From Luteolibacter arcticus (GTDB lineage: Bacteria > Verrucomicrobiota > Verrucomicrobiia > Verrucomicrobiales > Akkermansiaceae), in NCBI RefSeq assembly GCF_025950235.1, contig NZ_JAPDDT010000018.1, positions 1 through 64,000 on the forward strand: a stretch of 64,000 bases of DNA. The letters are read 5' to 3'. A program made the translations under genes and the position numbers. Shown one piece after another: positions 46,998 through 55,325 of this stretch. Position 1 is the first letter of the stretch; each line of letters opens with the position of its first letter. The notes beneath the pieces are model-generated. The model did no database searches. It had not been told where the DNA came from and saw only the letters and a program-made list of their open reading frames with translations.

Positions 46998-47170
46998 GGA
47001 GAAATGCTGCCGGGTATTACTGCCCGTGGAGGACCGCCGGGGATGGTGCTTCGCTACCTGCGAATTGCACGGTCTTGAGGAAGATCAGGAGACACGTATT
47101 TTCGCTTGAATGGGACCTAACCATTCACTAACAGCCGCTCGGCGTTTTCTCCACGCCGCCCCCTCCATAC

Positions 47171-47647
47171 ATGAAAAAGCTACTCCTCCGCGCCTTTGCG
47201 CTCGTTGTTGCCGTCCTGCCTTTGACCGTGGCTGAAGCCGCGCCGAAGCCCAAGCCACCCAAGATTTTCGGCGGCTTCGCAGTCGGCGAAACCTTCACCT
47301 TCACGGTGACGAACAAGACCGTCGCCGCGACGCAAGGCACCACCCCGGTCGTCAACCCCGTGGTTCCCGCGGGTGTGCCGAACTACACCGTCGGCCAGCA
47401 GGTCACGTTCACCGTCGGCAAGAAGGGCGAACTCGTCGCCCCCGGCCTCAAGATCAAGTTCTTGTCCGAGAGCGTTGTCTCCAATGCCTACGCGAACAAG
47501 CCCAAGAAGGGTGCCCAGCCGAATGCAGCGATCGTCCACAAGGACACCGAAAGCGGTGACGCCATCGGTGTGTCGCTGGCCTTCTTCACCGTCAAGGTGA
47601 CCAAGCGCGTGCCGAACGTCAACCAGGTGACTTACACGCTCGAGTGA
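47171..47647 (+). CDS. Small exported Lys-rich protein of unknown function
   Basis: The 158-aa product has a signal peptide (MKKLLLRAFALVVAVLPLTV, cleavage near AEA-AP) and a basic, beta-rich mature part (VGETFTFTVTNKTVAA, VGQQVTFTVGKKGELV). It has no cysteine and no recognised domain. It stands alone between the M50 gene and a shared terminator, so it is probably monocistronic. Confidence 0.65.
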   Translation: MKKLLLRAFALVVAVLPLTVAEAAPKPKPPKIFGGFAVGETFTFTVTNKTVAATQGTTPVVNPVVPAGVPNYTVGQQVTFTVGKKGELVAPGLKIKFLSESVVSNAYANKPKKGAQPNAAIVHKDTESGDAIGVSLAFFTVKVTKRVPNVNQVTYTLE

Positions 47648-47697
47648 GCCTCTCCGACCGGTAACGGTCACGGTTAGTACAAATGTTGTGATCGGTG

Positions 47698-47720
47698 AAG
47701 GAGGGCCCAGTGCCCTCCTT
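47698..47720. terminator. Bidirectional terminator hairpin
   Basis: AAGGAGGGC (47698-47706) pairs perfectly with GCCCTCCTT (47712-47720) around CCAGT, between the convergent small exported-protein gene and folC. The flanking A and T runs are short. It just touches the folC stop codon. Confidence 0.65.
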
Positions 47721-48940
47721 TACTGCGTACTAGGCTGGAAGGTTCCTCCCTGGAGGAATGCCTTCGCCTCGCCGACAAGGAACAGCGAGCCCGCGATGAG
47801 GATGATCCCCTCCCCTGCCATCGCTGCGGCGAAGGCCTTCTCGAAAGTGGGATGGCAGACATGAGGAGGTGCGCCGGGTGGCAGCGCCGCGGCGAGTTCC
47901 TCCGAAGTCACCGCGCGCGGGGTATCGACCGGGCAGATGTGGATGATCTCTGCCAGGGGAATCAGCTCCGAGAGGATTCCCGCGATGTCCTTGGCGGCGA
48001 CCGCGCTGAAAACCAGCGTGGCCTTTCTTTCGCCCAGCTGCTCCTTCCAGGTGCTCGCGAGGACGGCGGCCCCCTGCGGATTGTGAGCGCCATCGAGCAC
48101 GACCTCGCGGCCGTCGTGGACCAGTTGCTCGAAGCGGCCCGGCCAGCGAACCGTGGACAGCCCGTGCAAGACCACCTCGTAGTCGAGTCGCAGGCCGGCG
48201 GCGTGCAGGCACTCGAGCGCGAGCGCAGCATTCCACCGCTGGTGCGGACCGGCCAAGGCAATGGGGTAGCCCTGCAGCGGGGCCTCGACAAAGGTCAACG
48301 GGCAGCGGCGCTCGTTCGCCTCCTTTTCTAACACCCTCTGCACACCCGGCTCCTGCGGCGAGCAGATGGCCGGCTTGCCCTCGACGAAGATGGCCGCCTT
48401 CTCCACGGCGATCGCTTCCACCGTGTCGCCCAGCCACTGCTGGTGATCGAGCCCCACGGGAGTGATTGCACAGACATCGGCCGGCACCGCGGTGGTCGCA
48501 TCGAGCCGGCCGCCCATGCCGGTTTCCAGCACGATGAGCTCGCACTCGCACTCGCGGAACCAGCGCATGGCGAGCGTCAGCGAGATCTCGAAGAAAGTGG
48601 GATGCGGGTCGAACGTCTCGCACAGTGCCCGCAGCTCGGTGAGCATCGCAGCACAGTTCTCCTCGGGAATCTCCACTCCCGAAACGCGGACCCTTTCGCG
48701 GTAGTCGATGAGGTGCGGCGAGGTGAAGAGCCCGCAGCGATGGCCACCGGCGCGCGCCACCGAGTCAATCATCGCGCAGGTGCTGCCCTTGCCATTGGTC
48801 CCGGCGACGTGGATGACCTTCACGCCATGGGCAGGAAAGGCGAGATACTCCTTCAGCAAGCGCCGCGGCCCATCGAGGCCCAGCTTGATGCCGAACATCT
48901 GGGTGGAAAACAGCCAGTCGATGGATTCGCGGTAGGTCAC
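47720..48940 (-). CDS. folC: Folylpolyglutamate / dihydrofolate synthase
   Basis: The 406-aa enzyme starts at GTG 48940 (VTYRESIDWLFSTQMFGIKL), which matches the usual FolC opening and overlaps the toxin stop codon. The P-loop HVAGTNGKGST (about 44-54), TSPHL, LETGMGGRLDATT and AVEKAAIF are all present. It adds L-glutamate to folates (and in many bacteria also to dihydropteroate) using ATP in the cytoplasm. It is the last gene of the minus-strand operon with accD, an often-seen neighbour, but here a toxin-antitoxin pair separates the two. Confidence 0.92.
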   Translation of the reverse strand: MTYRESIDWLFSTQMFGIKLGLDGPRRLLKEYLAFPAHGVKVIHVAGTNGKGSTCAMIDSVARAGGHRCGLFTSPHLIDYRERVRVSGVEIPEENCAAMLTELRALCETFDPHPTFFEISLTLAMRWFRECECELIVLETGMGGRLDATTAVPADVCAITPVGLDHQQWLGDTVEAIAVEKAAIFVEGKPAICSPQEPGVQRVLEKEANERRCPLTFVEAPLQGYPIALAGPHQRWNAALALECLHAAGLRLDYEVVLHGLSTVRWPGRFEQLVHDGREVVLDGAHNPQGAAVLASTWKEQLGERKATLVFSAVAAKDIAGILSELIPLAEIIHICPVDTPRAVTSEELAAALPPGAPPHVCHPTFEKAFAAAMAGEGIILIAGSLFLVGEAKAFLQGGTFQPSTQ

Positions 48941-49254
48941 AGCAGCCAGGGATCGGGAGGGCGGCGTTTCATGCCGTAAGAGGGGCGGCGGCGATCGTGG
49001 CGAACCACCATGATCCATAGTTCTCCGCTCCCGGAGAACACCTCGTAAAGCAAGTGATAGGGAAACTTCTTAAAGTTCCAGCGTCGGAAGCGACCGCTCG
49101 GGTGTCCCACCTCCGGATGCCGGACGACAAACTCCGCAGCCGCGTCGAGCTGATGGTAGAATTGCTCCACCGCCTTTGCTGAGTCTTCCGACAATTGCTC
49201 CACGATGTCGCGGATATCGCGAATCGCTCCTTCATGAAGAAGCATCTGCATCAT
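48937..49254 (-). CDS. RelE/ParE-family toxin
   Basis: The 105-aa product starts at ATG 49254, which overlaps the antitoxin stop (ATGA). It has the RelE/ParE fold pattern: DIRDIVEQLSEDSAKAVEQF helices, then FRRWNFKKFPYHLLYEV and IMVVRHDRRRPSYG strands with a basic patch. Such toxins either cleave mRNA at the ribosome or poison gyrase; which is not decidable here. Its stop codon is in turn overlapped by the folC start (GTGA), so toxin and folC translation are probably coupled. Confidence 0.85.
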   Translation of the reverse strand: MMQMLLHEGAIRDIRDIVEQLSEDSAKAVEQFYHQLDAAAEFVVRHPEVGHPSGRFRRWNFKKFPYHLLYEVFSGSGELWIMVVRHDRRRPSYGMKRRPPDPWLL

Positions 49255-49463
49255 CGGCCCAGCATCCGCATCGCCTCGTCCCATGGCACCATCCGGGCTT
49301 CACCGCGCTCGACTTGCGCCATTCTTTCCGTGGCGATCCGGATCGATTCCTCATCTTCAGCACCATCGTCGAAGCTGTCCAACAAGGCCTCCGCTAGCCA
49401 GCGCCGATCCTCGGGATCGAGTGCCAATGCGGCTTCCAACAAAGCCTGCGACTTTTCGCTCAT
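49251..49463 (-). CDS. Addiction-module antitoxin
   Basis: The 70-aa product starts at ATG 49463 (MSEKSQALLEAALALDPEDR) and matches the putative addiction-module component family (TIGR02574-like): LPPEDR-type start, then WLAEALLDSF and an acidic stretch (DDGAEDEES). The C-terminal VPWDEAMRML segment is where partners usually bind the toxin. It has no obvious DNA-binding domain. It lies 48 bp after accD. Confidence 0.82.
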   Translation of the reverse strand: MSEKSQALLEAALALDPEDRRWLAEALLDSFDDGAEDEESIRIATERMAQVERGEARMVPWDEAMRMLGR

Positions 49464-49511
49464 GGGAGAACCTCTAGCACAACGTGCGGCCGGCGTCCAC
49501 GTCCACGCCAC

Positions 49512-50348
49512 TCAGGACGCTACTGGCATCATGAAGGACAGCAACTGCTCCAGCCGCTCGCGCAACTTGGCGCGGGGAACAATCGCATCCACCAGCCCGT
49601 GATCGAGCATGAATTCGGCGGTCTGGAAGCCCTGCGGCAGGTTCTGGTGGGTCGTTTCCTTGACCACCCGCGGACCGGCGAAGCCGATCATGCACTTCGG
49701 CTCGGCGAGGTTGATGTCGCCGATGGTGGCGAAGGATGCCGTCACGCCGCCGGTGGTCGGGTCCGTCATCACCGAAATGTAAGGCAGTCCGGCTTCCGAC
49801 AGCCGGGCGAGAGCGCCGCAGGTCTTGGCCATTTGCATGAGCGAGAGCATCCCCTCCTGCATGCGGGCGCCGGAGGAGGCGGACACCACGACGACGCCGC
49901 GCTTCTCCGCGATGGCGACCTCGACCGCACGGGTGATCTTTTCACCCACCACCGAGCCCATGGAGCCGGCGAAGAACTTGAAATCCATGACCGCGAGCAC
50001 CGCAGGCAGGTTGCCGATGGTCAGGCGACCGGTGACGACCGCGTCATTGAGAGCGGTCTTGGCGCGCATGCCCTCGATCTTCTCGCGGTAGTTGGCGAAG
50101 CCGAGCGGGTTCGCCGAGACCAGGTCGCCATCCATTTCCACAAAGCTGTCCGGGTCGGCCAGCAGCTCGATCCGGTCCCGTGCATCCATCCGGAAGTGAT
50201 GCTCGCAATGGTGGCAGGTCTGGTGGTGCTGCTTGAGCTCCAGCTTGTGCAGCATGGCCCCGCAGTCCGGGCACTTGGCCCACAGGCCCTCTGGCATGTC
50301 GTCGCGGCCGCGGCCGCCGCGGAGAGGTGGCTTGTTGAAGATACCCAT
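49512..50348 (-). CDS. accD: Acetyl-CoA carboxylase carboxyltransferase subunit beta
   Basis: The 278-aa protein starts at ATG 50348 (MGIFNKPP). It has the N-terminal zinc ribbon (C26, C29, C45, C48) and the carboxyltransferase core: SGARMQEG, PTTGGVTASFA and IGFAGPRVV. With AccA it transfers the carboxyl group from biotin to acetyl-CoA, giving malonyl-CoA for fatty-acid synthesis. It lies 25 bp downstream of comF and upstream of the toxin-antitoxin pair and folC. Confidence 0.95.
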   Translation of the reverse strand: MGIFNKPPLRGGRGRDDMPEGLWAKCPDCGAMLHKLELKQHHQTCHHCEHHFRMDARDRIELLADPDSFVEMDGDLVSANPLGFANYREKIEGMRAKTALNDAVVTGRLTIGNLPAVLAVMDFKFFAGSMGSVVGEKITRAVEVAIAEKRGVVVVSASSGARMQEGMLSLMQMAKTCGALARLSEAGLPYISVMTDPTTGGVTASFATIGDINLAEPKCMIGFAGPRVVKETTHQNLPQGFQTAEFMLDHGLVDAIVPRAKLRERLEQLLSFMMPVAS

Positions 50349-50373
50349 GGGTCGTTCGGTCGAGACGCCGACG

Positions 50374-51132
50374 CTAGCCACGCATCACGGTGACGACAAC
50401 CACCTTTTGAATCCCGGCCTTGCGCAGCACGCGGGCGCACTCGCTGGTGGTGGCACCGGTGGTGAAAACGTCGTCCACCAGCACCGCGCCTAGCGGTTTT
50501 CCGGCGGCGAATCGCTTCCCCGCGCGCGATAAATCGAAGGCCCCGCGGAGGTTATTCAGCCGTTGGGCGCGGCTCAGGCTGGTCTGGCTGTCGGTGCGGC
50601 GAGTGCGCACCAGCGCCCGGCACAGCGGCAGGCCGGTTTGCCGCGAGAGGGGCCGCGCAATCTCCTCGGCCTGATTGAATTGCCGCCACAGCAAGCGCCT
50701 GCGGTGGAGCGGCACCGGCACCAGCGGCCAACCCTCCGCCAGCGCCGTGGCCAGCCGCGGATCTTCCTCGAAAGCCCGCCCGGCGAGCCGGCCGAGCTCA
50801 TTCCCCAGCTCGATCCGCCGCGCGTATTTCAGGTCGTGGATCATCTCCAACAGGTCCGGGTGCAGCGGCAGCGCGGGCCGGGCGAACTCGAAGGAAAACG
50901 TCTGGTCGCGGCAGTTCGAGCACTCGAAGGCACCCTCGATCTGCCCCTCGAATTCCTCGCCGCATTGCCGGCAAAAGGGCTCGCCCAGCGACGGCAATTC
51001 CGCCGCGCAGCCCTCACACAAGGAGCGACCCTCAGCCAAGCCGGCCCCGCAGCGATGGCACCGCCCGGGGTAGATCAGGTCGAACATTCGCTTCCAAATG
51101 CCCCGCTTGCCGATCCCGCCGGTGTCGCGCAT
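50374..51132 (-). CDS. ComF-family phosphoribosyltransferase-like protein
   Basis: The 252-aa protein has four N-terminal CxxC pairs forming a zinc ribbon (CHRCG, CEGC, CRQCG, CSNC). It ends with the phosphoribosyltransferase PRPP loop VLVDDVFTTGAT. Family members (ComF, GntX) take part in DNA uptake or carbon metabolism, and the reaction is unproven. Here it sits in an operon between a CPBP protease and accD, 7 bp after the former. Confidence 0.9.
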   Translation of the reverse strand: MRDTGGIGKRGIWKRMFDLIYPGRCHRCGAGLAEGRSLCEGCAAELPSLGEPFCRQCGEEFEGQIEGAFECSNCRDQTFSFEFARPALPLHPDLLEMIHDLKYARRIELGNELGRLAGRAFEEDPRLATALAEGWPLVPVPLHRRRLLWRQFNQAEEIARPLSRQTGLPLCRALVRTRRTDSQTSLSRAQRLNNLRGAFDLSRAGKRFAAGKPLGAVLVDDVFTTGATTSECARVLRKAGIQKVVVVTVMRG

Positions 51133-51139
51133 GGCGGGT

Positions 51140-52243
51140 CTAACTGCGATAGCTCGCCGGCGGCTCCGGCACGCGCGTCATCAGGTGCACCAGGATGCCC
51201 GTCACCATCACCACCGACAGCGGCAGCAGGCCTTCCCGCAGGGTCGGGCCGACGAACCAGCGGGTGGCCTCCGGCAGGCCGAGCACCGGCCAGGTCGCCG
51301 CCTTGAACATCCCCACGCCGACGACCCAACCGAAGTGCAGGCCGATCGGCAGCCACAGCGATGCGGTGCGGACGCGGGCGTAGGCGAGTACCACCCCGAC
51401 GGCCATCAGCACGGTGAAGCTCGACACGAGCTCCAGCGGATTGGCGAAGCGGGAGAAGATCTGTCCCAACAGGTAGAAGCCGGCGGACGACGACTCCGGG
51501 TCCGGCACCCGCACGAACGGCGGAGGTTGCAGGAAATGAACGAACGCAAAGAGGAACGACAGCGAGGCGACCGCGGGTGCCAGGCGCATCGCGCGGAGGA
51601 AGATCCCGAGCAGCACGCCACGGAACAGGAGTTCCTCCACCAGGGCGACCACCACCGCGCCGGGGATGACTTTTTTCAACGCCTTCGCCCAATCGATAGC
51701 CTCCAGCGGGAACTTGTTTGGCTGGCCGCGGGTGGACTCGGCGGCATCCCGCCAGACGAAGCACCCCGCCTGGAGCATCAGCCAGCCGGACAGCAGCAGC
51801 AGGCCGGCGGCGAGGATGAAGCCGGTGCCAAATTGCAGCCAGCCCTGGGGATTGCGGCGGAGCGGCTGGCCGCGGTCGACCACCACCACATTGTCCGGCA
51901 GGCGCAGCGACCACGGGGTATCACGATAGCTGCCCGGCGGCCGGCCGAGCCGGAGCCACGCGGTCAGCGGAAAGAGCAGCACCAGCGCCGACAGCATCAG
52001 CGCGCGATCGAAGAACTTCGGGAAATCCGCCCGCCCGGCCGCATCGGCCAGAAAGCGCACCGCGCCGTTCGTCTGCTTGTCCTCGGTGACCTCCGCCAGC
52101 CCCTTGCCGAGTTGGTAGAGCCACGGCGAAATCACCGCAGCGAGGACGAGCGTGGCAGCCACATAGGCGAAGATTTTCAACACATCACTCTGCTGGCCGG
52201 GGCGCACGGGCCGGAGGGTGATCTGACGGCGGAAAACTTCCAA
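51140..52243 (-). CDS. CPBP-family intramembrane protease
   Basis: The 367-aa protein has about eight membrane spans and the CPBP motifs: EELLFRG (E203, E204, R207), FAFVHF and LHFGWV. In this family (Rce1-like) the Glu pair and His residues form the active site, though many members have no known substrate. It is the first gene of the operon leading through comF and accD to folC. Its upstream region carries the palindromic repeats. Confidence 0.85.
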   Translation of the reverse strand: MEVFRRQITLRPVRPGQQSDVLKIFAYVAATLVLAAVISPWLYQLGKGLAEVTEDKQTNGAVRFLADAAGRADFPKFFDRALMLSALVLLFPLTAWLRLGRPPGSYRDTPWSLRLPDNVVVVDRGQPLRRNPQGWLQFGTGFILAAGLLLLSGWLMLQAGCFVWRDAAESTRGQPNKFPLEAIDWAKALKKVIPGAVVVALVEELLFRGVLLGIFLRAMRLAPAVASLSFLFAFVHFLQPPPFVRVPDPESSSAGFYLLGQIFSRFANPLELVSSFTVLMAVGVVLAYARVRTASLWLPIGLHFGWVVGVGMFKAATWPVLGLPEATRWFVGPTLREGLLPLSVVMVTGILVHLMTRVPEPPASYRS

Positions 52244-52263
52244 GTGCCAAGTGATGGGGCTTC

Positions 52264-52536
52264 TTCGGTAGCGGGAGGGCTGCGCCCTTCCGGCGGGGCG
52301 CGGCTCCTTTGGTGATCGTCACTCCGATTCATCTTGCGGGCCGCCCCCCGCTGGAACGACGAAGTCGTTCCGCTACGAAGCCAAGAAAAGAAGCCGTCGC
52401 GCTCCACTCGCTCCCGCTTTCGTAGCGGATGGGCTTCGCCCTTCCGGCGGGGCGCGGGTCGCCAGAAATCGCCGCTCGCGAATCTCCCTTCCCGCCACCC
52501 CCCGCCGGAACGACGAAGTCGTCCCACTACGAAGCC
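52264..52536. repeat. Cluster of palindromic intergenic repeats
   Basis: Four units of a family of about 40 bp lie here. Two read GGAACGACGAAGTCGTTCC-type and then CGCTACGAAGCC (52341-52380 and 52503-52536; 52353-52371 is a perfect palindrome with a 3-nt loop). Two are the other face, TTCGTAGCGGATGGGCTTCG-type followed by CCCTTCCGGCGGGGCGCGG (52264-52303 and 52418-52457). They fill the gap between the CPBP gene and the next plus-strand gene. They resemble REP/BIME elements in other phyla. Confidence 0.75.
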
Positions 52537-52612
52537 TCAGCGATCCATCGCGATGATCGCCGGCATTTGGAATCCCGATTGGCCGGGCCGGGCTCCGGTC
52601 TCGCATGATCAC

Positions 52613-53560
52613 ATGATGGATACCGGATCGAATGGAGCGCGGGAGAGGATCTTCATTGTGGGCGCAGGTGCGGTCGGACTTCCGTTGGCTGCCGCGCTCG
52701 CCGCCGCCGGGCGGGAGGTGGTGCTCGTTCGCGCGAGACCCGACGGGCCTCGTATCGACTCCAACATCAGCGTCCGTTTCGGAGGAAACGCCGATCCCGT
52801 GAGCGTCCGGGTGGAGCAGGTTTCTTTTCACGAGCTTCGCGAATTGGACGGAACGGTGGTGCTCGCGATCAAGTCGCACGCGAACGAAGAGGTCGCGGCG
52901 GCGCTCGCGTCCAAGAAAGTCCGGGGCGAACTTGTCGTGATGCAGAACGGCTTGGGCGTGGAGCAGCCCTTTCTCTCCTGCGGCTTCGAAGCGATGCTGA
53001 GGAGCGTCCTCTACATGACCAGCCAGGTCCGGTCCGACGGTGTGGTCGAGTTCCGCCAGATCGCATCGTGCCCCATCGGGACGGTGGCGGGCGAGCCATC
53101 GCGCCTCGCCGGTTGCGTCGCGGCACTCACGACACCGCTCTTCGCCTTCCATGGCCACGACGACATCGAGACGGAGGCTTGGCGGAAGACCATCGTCAAC
53201 GCGGCCTTCAATTCGATCTGCCCGCTGTTAGAAGCGGACAATGGCCTCTTCGCGCGCGACGCCGAGGCGGCGGCGGTGGCCCGGCGGATTGCGGGAGAGT
53301 GCGTCGCGCTGGCGAGGGACCGCGGGCTTTCGATTCGCGAGGAGGACGTGATGAGCCGCATCATGGAGATCAGCCGGGGTTCGGACGGAGTGATGATCTC
53401 GACGCTCCAGGACATCCTGGCGGGACGTGAGACGGAGGTGACGAGCCTCAATCTGGCGATCGCGCGAATTGGCGCCGAGTCTGTGCCTCCGCATGTCCTG
53501 CCAGTCACCGAGGCACTCGGGCAGCTCGTGCTCGCAAAGAGCCGGCTCACGCGGAGATAG
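52613..53560 (+). CDS. Ketopantoate-reductase-like (ApbA/PanE family) dehydrogenase
   Basis: The start is set at ATG 52613 (MMDTGSNGARE), just before the dinucleotide motif, because upstream codons run through palindromic repeats; ATG 52553 is an alternative. The 315-aa protein has a Rossmann motif GAGAVG (17-22), VVLAIKSHANEE and VVMQNGLGVEQ, and a C-terminal helical domain with a Lys in WRKTIVNAAFNSIC. The family reduces 2-dehydropantoate with NADPH, but paralogues act on other 2-keto compounds, so the substrate is uncertain. Confidence 0.8.
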   Translation: MMDTGSNGARERIFIVGAGAVGLPLAAALAAAGREVVLVRARPDGPRIDSNISVRFGGNADPVSVRVEQVSFHELRELDGTVVLAIKSHANEEVAAALASKKVRGELVVMQNGLGVEQPFLSCGFEAMLRSVLYMTSQVRSDGVVEFRQIASCPIGTVAGEPSRLAGCVAALTTPLFAFHGHDDIETEAWRKTIVNAAFNSICPLLEADNGLFARDAEAAAVARRIAGECVALARDRGLSIREEDVMSRIMEISRGSDGVMISTLQDILAGRETEVTSLNLAIARIGAESVPPHVLPVTEALGQLVLAKSRLTRR

Positions 53561-53607
53561 GAGAGCTTGGACTGTTAGACGACCCGCTGAAAAGGTTCGT
53601 ACTCTTC

Positions 53608-53640
53608 CCAGCCGGAACGACGAAGTCGTCCCGCTACGAA
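53608..53640 (+). repeat. Palindromic intergenic repeat unit
   Basis: GCCGGAACGACGAAGTCGTC, followed by CCGCTACGAA, is another copy of the family at 52.3-52.5 kb. It lies between convergent genes and could act as a hairpin at the 3' ends of both transcripts. Confidence 0.75.
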
Positions 53641-53657
53641 ATAGAAGCGCCCTTCGC

Positions 53658-54158
53658 CTAACGATTCTCCGGCACCATGCGGCTCTCAAGCATCAGCATG
53701 ACCTGCCGGGCGAGGGTCTGGAGGAGCCTGCCTTCGACATCGGTGAGGTCGCGGGGCTTGCGGTCAACGATGAGGAGTGTCCCGAGCGCGTAGCCGTCGC
53801 GCGAGCGCATGATGGCTCCCGCGTAGAAGCGAATGTGGGGCGATCCGGCGACGGCGGCATTGACCGTGGTGCGGAGGTCGCAGCTCGCGTCGCGCACCAC
53901 GAACAAGTCCTTCCCCGACTCCACCGCATGCGCGCAGATGGAGCAAGTGAGCGGGGTCTCCTTGCAGTAGAGGCCGACCTCGGCCTTGAACCACTGGCGC
54001 TGCTCATCCACAAAGCTGATCGCGGCGATGGGCACGTCGAAGATCTCGCTGACGAGCCGCACCAGCTTGTCGAACTCCTCTTCCCGCGGAGAGTCGAGAA
54101 TGCCGTGGCGGTAGAGGGCCTTCAGGCGGTCGGCATTTGAGCAGGTGGGTAGTTCCAT
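53658..54158 (-). CDS. GAF-domain protein
   Basis: The start is set at ATG 54158 (MELPTCSNADRLKALYRHG), giving 166 aa; a TTG 15 codons upstream is an alternative. The whole protein is one GAF domain of the stand-alone sensor type: GILDSPREEEFDKLVRL, FVDEQRQWFKAEVG, TCSICAHAVESGK and YALGTLLIVDRKPRDLT. It resembles the sensor part of histidine kinases and diguanylate cyclases but carries no output domain. The ligand is unknown, and the Cys pair in TCSIC may matter. Confidence 0.82.
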   Translation of the reverse strand: MELPTCSNADRLKALYRHGILDSPREEEFDKLVRLVSEIFDVPIAAISFVDEQRQWFKAEVGLYCKETPLTCSICAHAVESGKDLFVVRDASCDLRTTVNAAVAGSPHIRFYAGAIMRSRDGYALGTLLIVDRKPRDLTDVEGRLLQTLARQVMLMLESRMVPENR

Positions 54159-54260
54159 CAAATCAGGTCTCGGCAGGGATAGCGCGGTGGGGATCTTTTT
54201 CAAGATCGGGGATGCAGGGAGGTCTCACATCGACGCTTGCAAGTCCCCTTCCCGCCGTCC

Positions 54261-54293
54261 CCAGCCGGACCGACGAAGTCGTCCCACGAAGCC
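54261..54293 (+). repeat. Diverged palindromic intergenic repeat unit
   Basis: CCAGCCGGACCGACGAAGTC, followed by GTCCCACGAAGCC, is a shortened copy of the 52.3-53.6 kb repeat family. Confidence 0.6.
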
Positions 54294-54324
54294 CGGAAGC
54301 CGTAATCCGTCCCCACAGGGAGCT

Positions 54325-54471
54325 TCAATTCCCTCCGCTGGTCGGTGACCCCGCACTGGAAGCGAGCACCGCACCGGTCAATGCCTCTGCCTGATCCTTA
54401 CCGAGGCCGAAGAGGGCGGGAGCAGCGGCCAATGCCATCGCGATCAGTCGGAATTGGAGCGTGACTTTCAT
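54325..54471 (-). CDS. Possible 48-aa exported peptide
   Basis: ATG 54471 opens a frame with a good signal peptide (MKVTLQFRLIAMALAAAPAL). It is followed by a short mature part (FGLGKDQAEALTGAVLA) and the stop. No ribosome site is clear. It is divergent from the membrane-protein gene at 54662. The N-terminal charge, hydrophobic core and small residues make it more than a random frame, but function is unknown. Confidence 0.42.
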   Translation of the reverse strand: MKVTLQFRLIAMALAAAPALFGLGKDQAEALTGAVLASSAGSPTSGGN

Positions 54472-54661
54472 TGGCCCGATTGAGCAACGCTTACGGCCGT
54501 CCGAGAATCCTGCAAGTGCATCGGTTCCGCCACCTGCGGGTTCATTTCACCCACGCGCGCCTGAGCCATCGCGCCGTGTAATGCTGCCGCTGACGCGCCG
54601 GCCGCCATCCCGGATTCGCTCCTTTCAAAGAGGCCCGGTGCCATGCAGCCTTGCCACGTTC

Positions 54662-55144
54662 ATGGCAGCCACGCCCCGTCCTTGGTATCGTTCACCCGCG
54701 CTCTGGTTCGCCCTGCCGGGATTGATCTTCCTTCTCTGGGGGTGGGTCTTTTCCATGCAGCGGGTTGCCAATCTGAATTTCGAGATCGGCGGATACTCGG
54801 GGCTAATTCAGAATGAGGGGTCCGCTGCGGGTGCAACATGGCGGGAGGCACCGCGCAGTCACATCACGCCAGCGAGGACGTTTGATTTCAAATTGCTTCC
54901 CCGCTCACCCAGGGCATCCACGGAATGGTTTCCCCTTCCCTACTACCTCTCGAACCGCACGACTTCCTCCAGCCGCCCGTGGCACCAGCTTGAGATCCCC
55001 TACTGGCTTCTCGTGTTGGTTTATCTTGGCGTTTGGCAGCTTCCCTGGCTGGCAAGGTATCACCGGCAACGCCGGATCGCCCGATCCCTCGCCATCGTTC
55101 CAGCAGATGCGATGAAGCCTGCGGACGGCGCCGGTCCTGATTGA
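54662..55144 (+). CDS. Membrane protein of unknown function
   Basis: The 160-aa product is started at ATG 54662 (MAATPRPWYRSPALWF); the longer upstream frame is noncoding. It has two membrane helices, at about 13-32 and near the C-terminus (IPYWLLVLVYLGVWQLPW), with an extracytoplasmic loop between (FEIGGYSGLIQNEG, LPRSPRASTEWFPLP). The pattern is recurrent in Verrucomicrobia, but no function is known. It is convergent with the small gene at 55185-55325. Confidence 0.65.
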   Translation: MAATPRPWYRSPALWFALPGLIFLLWGWVFSMQRVANLNFEIGGYSGLIQNEGSAAGATWREAPRSHITPARTFDFKLLPRSPRASTEWFPLPYYLSNRTTSSSRPWHQLEIPYWLLVLVYLGVWQLPWLARYHRQRRIARSLAIVPADAMKPADGAGPD

Positions 55145-55184
55145 GAAGACGGGCGTGCGCTCTGCCCTAACAGCCAGTCCGGCG

Positions 55185-55325
55185 CTACAACCCCAGCTCC
55201 TCCCGCAATGCCTCGAAGAGGCGGTCGCGCGGGGCGTCGGTCACGGCGGGTGACTTGGGCCGCGGCTTGCGGGCGGACTTGGCGGGTGCTGCGGGGGGCT
55301 GCCGTTTCACGCGCGAGGATTTCAT
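55185..55325 (-). CDS. 46-aa basic protein, translationally coupled
   Basis: ATG 55325 overlaps the stop of the Yip1-like gene (ATGA) and opens a 46-aa frame. The frame has a Lys/Arg/Pro-rich N-terminus (MKSSRVKRQPPAAPAKSARK) and an amphipathic end (RDRLFEALREELGL). The overlap and codon use support a real gene. The sequence suggests nucleic-acid or protein binding, but no family was recognised. Confidence 0.58.
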   Translation of the reverse strand: MKSSRVKRQPPAAPAKSARKPRPKSPAVTDAPRDRLFEALREELGL

